From: Bacteriovoracaceae bacterium
GTDB lineage: Bacteria > Bdellovibrionota > Bacteriovoracia > Bacteriovoracales > Bacteriovoracaceae
Length of the DNA stretch: 59,919 bases
Direction of reading: 5' to 3'
Assembly: GCA_018649885.1 (NCBI GenBank)
Contig: JABIHA010000006.1
Location: forward strand, 1 to 59,919
Made by a program: the position numbers and the translations under genes. Below, in pieces: positions 53,861 through 59,919 of the stretch; position 1 is the first letter of the stretch, and each line of letters begins with the position of its first letter. The notes under the pieces were generated by a model. It was not told where the DNA came from. It worked only from the letters and a program-made list of their open reading frames with translations, and did not search any database.

Positions 53861-54595
53861 TTATTTGGATTTGGCCACCACTCGCAACTTGGCCTTTAAT
53901 TTCAAAGCAAGAGGAGCAAAGGAGATATTAAAGCCTGGACCTTTTCCCCTACCACCGCTCTGGTCTGCCATGGCCATTTCTGCTCCAAATACTGGAGGTC
54001 CCCGGCGATCAGGCTCTAAGAATTCAGAAATTAGTGTATATTTATCAAAAGTTTTACCGGCGGCCCTCAAAATAGAATCTATTTTGACCCTGGCATTTTT
54101 TAAGGCCTGAGAAAAAAGAGTATTGAGAACCTGCTGTCTTTTCTTATATGAGAGTTTGTGCTCTAGCTGGCTCATTCTCACACCTTCAATTTCTATCACC
54201 TCAGATAATATTTTTCCAAGGCGTTCTAAGTCAGCTATTTCAAAATAAAAAGATTGAGACAAAGCAAAGCCCAAATCAACAGACTTCCTATTCCTCCACT
54301 CCTTCCAAGGATTGATAGAAAAGTGAGAGGTTTTTATTTGATCATTTTTAATCCCATTTTTATCTAAAAGAGAATAAATGCGCTTTTTGGCCCTATCGTA
54401 GTCTTTTTTGATCATATCTTTGCTCTTTTTCTTAGTTTCATAAGAAAAATGCCCTACCCAAAGATTGGCAAGCTCAGAAGTTTCTGCCTCGCCCACCACT
54501 TCAATTCCCGAAGCCGTCTGTGCTAAAGCCTGTCCAGTGTACTCAATTAGCAAAAAGAAAGTTAAGAATCTCGTCGCCTTTAAAAAATTGAACAT
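53861..54595 (-). CDS. periplasmic SIMPL-domain (DUF541) protein
   Basis: About 244 residues with a signal peptide ending near ALAQTASG. The sequence has the features of the SIMPL domain: SGIEVVGEAETSEL (first strand), KIYSLLDKNGIKNDQIKTSH and a repeated helix-strand arrangement, with a C-terminal strand-rich tail. Family members, such as E. coli YggE, are periplasmic proteins with oxidative-stress or binding roles; function is not settled. Start ATG 54595 is chosen because AGGGAG lies six bases before it; the frame extends eight codons upstream to overlap the permease gene. Likely co-transcribed with the AmpG-like gene. Confidence 0.8.
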   Translation of the reverse strand: MFNFLKATRFLTFFLLIEYTGQALAQTASGIEVVGEAETSELANLWVGHFSYETKKKSKDMIKKDYDRAKKRIYSLLDKNGIKNDQIKTSHFSINPWKEWRNRKSVDLGFALSQSFYFEIADLERLGKILSEVIEIEGVRMSQLEHKLSYKKRQQVLNTLFSQALKNARVKIDSILRAAGKTFDKYTLISEFLEPDRRGPPVFGAEMAMADQSGGRGKGPGFNISFAPLALKLKAKLRVVAKSK

Positions 54596-54615
54596 CTCAC
54601 TCTCCCTAATTACTT

Positions 54616-56181
54616 TCACTGCTCTCTAAGTTTGAATTTTTTGCCACACAACCAAACCAACCACAAGACCGGAATCCCTATAACCGTGGTGAATAGGAAG
54701 AATCCCTGGTATCCAATGGCATCCACAAAAGTTCCAGAGTAGCCCCCTAGAATTTTTGGAAAAAGTGTCATCAGTGAAGTGAAGATCGCATACTGAACAG
54801 CAGTGAAGGAAACATCAGTTAAGCTGGATAAAAAGGCCACAAAAGCAGCACTGGCCATTCCGGCAGCTAAGTTATCAGCAGAGATAACAAGATAGAGCAT
54901 GGGTAGACTGGGTCCCACTTTTGCTAGGATCATAAAAAGAATATTCGTGGCCGATGACAAAAGAGCTCCCCACCACAAAAGACGAATAACCCCAAAGCGC
55001 GTTGTCAGAAGTCCACCAAGGAAGCCTCCTAACAAGGCCGTTACAAATCCAAAGGTTTTAACAACGGCAGCGATTTGAATCTTAGTAAAACCAAGATCCT
55101 GATAAAAAACATTGGAAATCACTCCCAAAACGATATCTGAAACCCGGTACCAACCTATTAGTAGTAAAAGTAAGATTGCTAAGTTTTTGCCATAACGATC
55201 AAAAAAATTCTGGATGGGATCCAGATAGCCTTCTTTAACCATGTCCGTATTGACCAAACCAGACTTCCCTAGCCCTATAGCAAAAGCTGCAGCAATTGCT
55301 ATGGCCGCTCCAAAACGAAAGACTCCCACAATAAATCCAGCAAGGGCCTTGTTGCCTACAGATTCGCTCAAGGATTTTGTGAGATCACTTGCAAGCTCTG
55401 CGCTTAGAAAAAAGACAGTGGCAAAACAGCCCGCAATCAAAAGAAATAAAAAGAAAAAAAACGTATAATCCGTTGTGGAGTGAGACGTTTCACGAGCTCT
55501 TGTGACCTTTGGTTCTGGGCGAACTAATGTAGTGATCATCCCCACCACCATCAAAGCTGCCATAATCAGATAAGTCCATTTCCAGGCATCATAGGAATAA
55601 TTAGCTTTAGTAGATCCAAAATATTGGGCCAAAAAAAGTGCTCCGGCTCCAGAGACAAGCATCGCAATACGATATCCTGCGATATAGGTTGAGGAAAGAA
55701 TCGCCTGCATCTCACTGCCGGCTGACTCAATTCGATATGCATCGATGACAATATCTTGAGTAGCAGACGAAAAACCTAACATTACAGCTGCCAAGGCCAT
55801 ATACGTGACAGCATTCTCAGATGACTTTGGGTCAATCATCGCCATCCAAATAATGGCAATGGCCACAGATACTTGTGAAAATATAAGCCAGCTTCTTCTT
55901 CTCCCCAGTAAATTGGTTAATATGGGAAGCGGAAGCTTGTCTACTAAGGGGGCCCAAATAAATTTAAAAGAATAGCCAAGCGCAGCCCAACTAAAAAATG
56001 TCACGGCCGACCTCTCAATCCCCGCTTCCCGTAACCAAATAGAAAGGGATGAAAAGATCATAAGAATAGGAAGTCCAGCAGAGAAGCCCAGAAAAAGCAT
56101 AGTTATATTTCGAGAATCTGTAAAAACGTCAAAGCTTTCGCGCCAAGAGCGCGTTGAGTTTTCAGCAGTTAGGTTGGCCAT
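54616..56181 (-). CDS. ampG: AmpG-like muropeptide permease (MFS)
   Basis: A 521-residue MFS transporter. The N-terminus has NITMLFLGFSAGLPILMIFS, FKFIWAPLVDKLPLP and LLGRRRSWLIFSQ (loop 2-3 signature), and SATQDIVIDAYRIE, the QD-D-Y-R block typical of AmpG. Twelve to fourteen hydrophobic segments. AmpG carries anhydromuropeptides from the periplasm into the cytosol for wall recycling. In a predator it might also take up prey wall fragments. Start is ATG 56181. Followed closely by the SIMPL gene. Confidence 0.9.
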   Translation of the reverse strand: MANLTAENSTRSWRESFDVFTDSRNITMLFLGFSAGLPILMIFSSLSIWLREAGIERSAVTFFSWAALGYSFKFIWAPLVDKLPLPILTNLLGRRRSWLIFSQVSVAIAIIWMAMIDPKSSENAVTYMALAAVMLGFSSATQDIVIDAYRIESAGSEMQAILSSTYIAGYRIAMLVSGAGALFLAQYFGSTKANYSYDAWKWTYLIMAALMVVGMITTLVRPEPKVTRARETSHSTTDYTFFFFLFLLIAGCFATVFFLSAELASDLTKSLSESVGNKALAGFIVGVFRFGAAIAIAAAFAIGLGKSGLVNTDMVKEGYLDPIQNFFDRYGKNLAILLLLLIGWYRVSDIVLGVISNVFYQDLGFTKIQIAAVVKTFGFVTALLGGFLGGLLTTRFGVIRLLWWGALLSSATNILFMILAKVGPSLPMLYLVISADNLAAGMASAAFVAFLSSLTDVSFTAVQYAIFTSLMTLFPKILGGYSGTFVDAIGYQGFFLFTTVIGIPVLWLVWLCGKKFKLREQ

Positions 56182-56563
56182 TAATCATCCTTTCTATCTA
56201 TATATGCATATTTGATGATCCTGGTTTTCCTATTAGTTGTAAATACTTAAGCAATTGATTGGAAGCTCTTGTACTGGTGGCTTCTGCCCCATTACCCAGT
56301 GAAGTGAGACCAATAGAATAGGATAGCAATTACAATTTCTGCGCTCTCACTACCTTTTCTTAGATCGAAATTAGCTTAACAATTGCCCCACAGGATGAAA
56401 TTATGGAATTACATTAAATCTAACACTGAGCGTGTTAGTCAGTTTTCTTGCCTTTTAGGGGCAAAATAGGATATTTTCCCAAACAATAAAGTTTTATTGA
56501 TATAATTTTTTTATTTCCGAATAGTTGCAAAATGTTTACAATATCCCCCTAAAAGGAAAATTA
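56182..56563. other. intergenic region between ampG-like and rpsU with a palindrome and a -10-like box
   Basis: About 380 bp without a gene, divergent. CTAACAC-TGAGC-GTGTTAG (56420-56438) is a 7-bp-arm palindrome that may be an operator. TATAAT at 56501-56506 is a likely -10 for rpsU; a good -35 is not visible. Confidence 0.45.
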
Positions 56564-56788
56564 ATGGGAAAACACACCAATATCGTAGTCACACTTGATG
56601 CTAAATTTCCGGCAGAAAAGGCATTGAAAAAATTTAAGAGAAAGTGCGAAAGCTTTGGTGTTCTCAAAGAATACAAAAAAAGAAAAGAGTATCAAAAGCC
56701 ATCTCTAAGATTGAAAGAAAAACTTAAGCAAGCTGAAAAAAGAAGGCTTAAGACAATCAAAAAGAATCGCGGCAGCAACAGACTCTAG
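56564..56788 (+). CDS. rpsU: 30S ribosomal protein S21
   Basis: 74 residues starting ATG 56564, with AAAAGG about seven bases before it; the frame reaches back to 56525 but this is not needed. KALKKFKRKCESFGVLKEYKK matches the S21 core (FKRxCEKAGVL), and the C-terminus is strongly basic as usual. Normal length for the family (about 70). It works in translation initiation on the small ribosomal subunit. It stands alone, separated from the aldolase gene by about 119 bp. Confidence 0.92.
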   Translation: MGKHTNIVVTLDAKFPAEKALKKFKRKCESFGVLKEYKKRKEYQKPSLRLKEKLKQAEKRRLKTIKKNRGSNRL

Positions 56789-56907
56789 TCACCACCACCG
56801 TACATTAATCCAGTACATTTATCCCACAGGGGTATCCCTAGGTTTCGTGCAACTGTTTTGATATAGTGCAATTCACTCACATTTTTTTTGTTTTGGAGAC
56901 ACCCAAT

Positions 56908-58884
56908 ATGCAGTCCCTTTGGAATGATAAAAAGGCCCAGGATTTTCAAGATGATCAGCTCCAGTTAAGGGCCTACAGCTCAAGGCTACTGGGAGAAAAT
57001 GATCAGCTGATTCTCCACGGAGGAGGAAATACCTCTATCAAGGTTTCTGAATCAGATATCTATGGTGAACAAAGAGATGTGCTCTACATTAAGGGCTCAG
57101 GTCACGACTTAAAGACTATTGAAGTGGATGGGTTCACTCCCGTGGATCTCAAATATGTTAAAAAATTGGCAACCCTTGAAAAGCTCTCTGACAGCGAGAT
57201 GATTACTCAGATGAAGCTTTCCATGTTAAATCCCAACTCTCCCCTACCCTCTGTGGAAACTATTTTACACGCGCTGATTCCCTTTAAATTTGTCGATCAC
57301 ACCCACTCAGATGCCGTGGTAACCATAACCAATACTGAAGGTAGCGTAGAAAAGCTGCGTGAAATTTATGGTGATGATGTATTAGTTTTAGATTACACCA
57401 TGCCCGGATTTATTCTCTCAAAATATGTATATGAAAAAACCTTGGAGCTAGATTGGCAAAAAACCAAGGCGATTATTTTACTCCATCACGGCATTTTTAC
57501 TTTCCACGATGAGGCATCCGTTAGCTACCAGAATATGATCGATTTGGTCACCAAGGCCGAAGATTATATAAAAGAAAAAGGGTGCTTTGATGTTGATACC
57601 TCGTCTTCATTTAAAAGTGATCCCGCGCTATTAGATCTCGCAAAAATGCGTAAGATGGCAGCACTTAAGATGGGTGAGAGCTGTATTTTAAAATTTAAAG
57701 ATGATCCACTGAGCACAAGCTTTAGTGCTAAAGAAGATGTGGCCAGTATTGCCACAAAAGGACCAGTCACACCTGATCACGTGATCCAGACAAAGAGGAT
57801 TCCCGCAATTTTAGGAAAAAACTGGGAAGAAGATTTTGCAAATTATATCAAAGATTATCAGCAGTATTTTGAAAGAAACCAAAGTGCTGACCTTGTGTGT
57901 CTCGACCCCTCCCCTCGCTTTGCTATTTGGAAAAATACAGGGGTTGTTGTCATGGCCGAAAACCACCGAGCTGCGAAAGCGATTAGTAATATAGCCGATC
58001 ACACTATGAAATCCATTTGTTGGGGACAATCTCTTGGTGGATGGAACACTCTTGGGGAAAAAGAAATTTTTGACCTAGAATACTGGGAGCTAGAGCAAGC
58101 AAAATTAAAAAGAATCAAAAGCGTGGGACAGCTGCAGGGAAAAGTGGCAGTAGTGAGTGGTTCTGCCTCAGGGATTGGACTTTCTTGTACAAAGAAACTT
58201 TTAAATGAAGGGGCATGTGTAGTAGGCTTTGATATTGATCCAAAAATTAAAAGCTGTGTTGATTCACCAAACTACCTCGGAATTTGTGTTGATCTAACTG
58301 TCACTGAAGAAATTAAAAATGCCCTCGCCCAGTGTATTAAGAACTTTGGCGGCATTGATATACTTGTTAGCAATGCTGGAATTTTTCCAAAAAGTGCTCC
58401 CATAAAAGATCTAAGCGATGAGTTGTGGGAAAAATCTGTTTCAATAAATCTTAGCTCACACTTTAAACTCTTAAGAGAAACAATCCCCTATCTCGAACAC
58501 GGGATGAGTCCTTGTGTTGTGCTGATGGGATCAAAAAATGTTCCGGCTCCAGGCCCAGGAGCTGCTAGCTACTCTGCTGCCAAAGCCGCACTCACACAAC
58601 TTGCAAGAGTGGCTGCTCTAGAGTTGGGTGAAAAAGGAATAAGGGTTAATACCGTCCACCCAAATGCAGTTTACGACACGGCGATTTGGACTGACGAAGT
58701 TCTAAACGCTCGCGCCAAACACTACGGACTAACAGTTGAGGAGTACAAAAAAAATAATGTTTTAAAATCAGAAGTCACCTCTTCTGGTGTGGCCAATTTA
58801 GTTTTTCAACTGACAACTGATAATTTCTCCAACACCACTGGGGCCCAAATCCCCATCGATGGTGGAAATGATAGGGTTATATAA
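56908..58884 (+). CDS. bifunctional class II aldolase/short-chain dehydrogenase
   Basis: About 658 residues. N-terminal half: class II aldolase with ILHGGGNTSIKV (substrate loop) and FVDHTHSDAVVT plus LLHHGIFTF giving the zinc histidines. From about residue 405 comes a short-chain dehydrogenase: VAVVSGSASGIGLSCTK (Rossmann Gly-rich loop), ILVSNAGIF and YSAAKAAL with the catalytic Tyr and Lys. Fused enzymes of this kind split a sugar-1-phosphate (rhamnulose-1-phosphate in the best studied cases) to dihydroxyacetone phosphate plus a lactaldehyde that the second half oxidises; the exact substrate here is unknown. ATG 56908 is preferred because GGAG lies ten bases before it; the frame opens at 56866. 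Confidence 0.9.
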   Translation: MQSLWNDKKAQDFQDDQLQLRAYSSRLLGENDQLILHGGGNTSIKVSESDIYGEQRDVLYIKGSGHDLKTIEVDGFTPVDLKYVKKLATLEKLSDSEMITQMKLSMLNPNSPLPSVETILHALIPFKFVDHTHSDAVVTITNTEGSVEKLREIYGDDVLVLDYTMPGFILSKYVYEKTLELDWQKTKAIILLHHGIFTFHDEASVSYQNMIDLVTKAEDYIKEKGCFDVDTSSSFKSDPALLDLAKMRKMAALKMGESCILKFKDDPLSTSFSAKEDVASIATKGPVTPDHVIQTKRIPAILGKNWEEDFANYIKDYQQYFERNQSADLVCLDPSPRFAIWKNTGVVVMAENHRAAKAISNIADHTMKSICWGQSLGGWNTLGEKEIFDLEYWELEQAKLKRIKSVGQLQGKVAVVSGSASGIGLSCTKKLLNEGACVVGFDIDPKIKSCVDSPNYLGICVDLTVTEEIKNALAQCIKNFGGIDILVSNAGIFPKSAPIKDLSDELWEKSVSINLSSHFKLLRETIPYLEHGMSPCVVLMGSKNVPAPGPGAASYSAAKAALTQLARVAALELGEKGIRVNTVHPNAVYDTAIWTDEVLNARAKHYGLTVEEYKKNNVLKSEVTSSGVANLVFQLTTDNFSNTTGAQIPIDGGNDRVI

Positions 58885-59039
58885 AATTTATTTAACCCTA
58901 GTGATTTTCCTACTAGATTTTATTGAATGCCAAAACTTATTGACATAAATTAGCTTTTGCAAAATTTCTTAAGAATTGTTTAATCCCTAATTTCAGTAGT
59001 TTAAAACCCAAACTATTTTATAACTTCCCCAAAGCTATA

Positions 59040-59062
59040 GCGTACTAAAATACTTAGTACGC
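59040..59062. promoter_or_regulatory. palindrome upstream of the octapeptide-repeat lipoprotein gene
   Basis: GCGTACTAA-AATAC-TTAGTACGC has perfect 9-bp arms and lies 52 bp before the suggested start of the lipoprotein gene. No T-run follows, so an operator or RNA hairpin is more likely than a terminator. It contains GTAC and TACG pieces like the LexA operators, but the spacing is different. Confidence 0.35.
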
Positions 59063-59113
59063 GCGAATAAAATTTGTTGGGTAGAACGTTAACGGAAACA
59101 TAGGACTAACAAA

Positions 59114-59919
59114 CTGAAATTTTTAAGAATTATTCACATTCTTAAATCCAAAGTGGGAACTCTCTCACATTCACTACCCATTGTCCTGACCCTACTACTT
59201 ACCTCTTGTATGAATCAACAACAAGGCTTCGAAGAAATGTTGTTTGGCAAAAAGAAAAATGCTGAACAAAGCGAGGCCATGAAGTGTTTATTCTACCCAG
59301 ACACTCCTGAGTGTAACGGCACTGCCGCCGCCGAAGCCGCTTCAACTGCAGCTGCCGCCGCCGCAACGGCCGTGGCACAATCAACTGCCGTTGCTGCAGC
59401 TGCAGCGACCGCAACTTCAGGTGCAATTCCAGGACCTACTGCAACAGCACAGGCCCAAGCATCAGCCACTGCTGAGTCGATCGCATCCGCAACTGCCGAG
59501 GCCGTCGCCTCTGCTACTGCCGAGGCTGGTGCATCTGCTACCGCAGAATCAATTGCATCTGCTACTGCCGAAGCCGCTGCCTCATCTACTGCCGAATCAA
59601 TTGCGTCTGCTACTGCCGAGGCCGTCGCCTCTGCTACTGCCAAAGCCGTTGCCTCTGCTACTGCCGAATCAATTGCCTCCGCAACTGCCGAGGCCGTCGC
59701 CTCTGCTACTGCCGAAGCTGGCGCATCTGCTACCGCAGAATCTGTTGCCTCTGCTACTGCCGAAGCCGTTGCCTCTGCCACTGCCGAAGCTGCTGCCTCT
59801 TCAACTGCGGAATCAATAGCATCTGCTACCGCTGAAGCTGCTGCCTCATCCACTGCCGAGGCCCAAGCATCGGCCACTGCCGAAGCCGTTGCCTCTGCCA
59901 CTGCCGAAGCTGCTGCCTC
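59114..59919 (+). CDS. lipoprotein with Ala-rich octapeptide repeats, 3'-partial
   Basis: In frame with the repeat, the sequence upstream gives LTLLLTSCMNQQQGF, a clear lipobox with Cys encoded at 59207-59209. There is no ATG before the lipobox; the frame opens after a TAA near 59090, and the best candidate is CTG 59114 with AGGA eight bases upstream (ATT or GTG further in are alternatives), giving a basic signal peptide starting KFLRIIHILKSK. After a short head (FEEMLFGKKKNAEQSEAMKC) come Ala/Thr-rich sequence and then octapeptide repeats to the window edge. Helical or coiled surface stalk likely. Function unknown. Confidence 0.7.
   Translation, partial: MKFLRIIHILKSKVGTLSHSLPIVLTLLLTSCMNQQQGFEEMLFGKKKNAEQSEAMKCLFYPDTPECNGTAAAEAASTAAAAAATAVAQSTAVAAAAATATSGAIPGPTATAQAQASATAESIASATAEAVASATAEAGASATAESIASATAEAAASSTAESIASATAEAVASATAKAVASATAESIASATAEAVASATAEAGASATAESVASATAEAVASATAEAAASSTAESIASATAEAAASSTAEAQASATAEAVASATAEAAA
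59462..59919 (+). repeat. 19 tandem 24-bp repeats encoding SATAE[AS]xA
   Basis: From 59462 the frame consists of exactly 19 eight-codon units (to 59917) reading SATAEAVA, SATAESIA, SATAEAGA, SATAEAAA and variants such as SSTAESIA and SATAKAVA. The repeat continues past the end of the window. Third-base changes between units show partial divergence, but the pattern can recombine and vary in length. It is a coding repeat, not a CRISPR array. Confidence 0.92.

Noticed and set aside
59293..59901. Long minus-strand frame rich in Ala, Val, Asp, Ser opposite the octapeptide repeat
   Set aside because: It is the antisense of a 24-bp coding repeat; the plus strand has the lipobox and consistent unit structure.
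59462..59919. Regular tandem repeats that might suggest a CRISPR array
   Set aside because: Units are 24 bp with no spacers and stay in one reading frame encoding an octapeptide.

Overview
The window is AT-rich, densely packed chromosomal DNA from a Gram-negative bacterium. Evidence for this includes many lipoproteins and signal peptides, two TolC-like outer-membrane proteins and an AmpG-like permease. Several secreted hydrolases (two subtilases, a phospholipase D-like protein, phosphoesterases), a DUF222-like HNH endonuclease and a lexA gene with non-enterobacterial operators suggest Bdellovibrionota, perhaps a Bacteriovorax/Halobacteriovorax-like predator. That placement is inference. I saw no rRNA, tRNA or CRISPR array.

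Layout. 1-2.9 kb: remnant of an IS66-like transposase, a charged lipoprotein, a glycosyltransferase and an unknown protein. 2.9-10.4 kb: a tightly overlapping minus-strand operon for a xanthine-dehydrogenase-type molybdenum hydroxylase, with purine-type permease, three enzyme subunits, XdhC, a MocA-like cytidylyltransferase and a NifS-like desulfurase. 10.5-14.3 kb: a secreted cyclophilin, a STAS plus degenerate HD-GYP pair and a secreted subtilase. 14.5-16.4 kb: a pair of ~360-bp inverted repeats enclosing an HNH endonuclease gene broken by one in-frame TAG. 16.6-21.6 kb: a GNAT protein and a two-gene secreted phospholipase D cluster. 21.8-27.0 kb: a second nucleobase-catabolic operon matching the poorly understood URC uracil pathway (semialdehyde dehydrogenase, URC1, URC4, Upp, uridine kinase). 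27.1-33.7 kb: assorted housekeeping and envelope genes.

33.7-45.7 kb is the most unusual region. It encodes a possible export machine: a triple-GAF/HlyD fusion, two TolC-like proteins, a PqqD-like/M50 metalloprotease/HlyD fusion and a separate HlyD adaptor. These surround a 1012-residue, extremely acidic, cysteine-containing repeat protein with a short basic N-terminus ending in KLEERIAPG. No ABC ATPase is encoded alongside, so this is not a standard type I system. I propose that the acidic repeat protein is the substrate.

45.7-59.9 kb: phosphoesterase, CREST-family membrane protein, lexA with two operators 30 bp apart, a small protein gene, long inverted repeats, a lipoprotein, a probable pseudokinase operon, SIMPL protein, AmpG-like permease, ribosomal protein S21, a class II aldolase/SDR fusion and, at the edge, an Ala-rich octapeptide-repeat lipoprotein that runs out of the window.

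Together the purine and pyrimidine operons suggest that the cell uses nucleobases as nutrients, which would suit an organism digesting other cells. Several gene starts were reassigned from visible Shine-Dalgarno sequences and overlaps; these are stated entry by entry.
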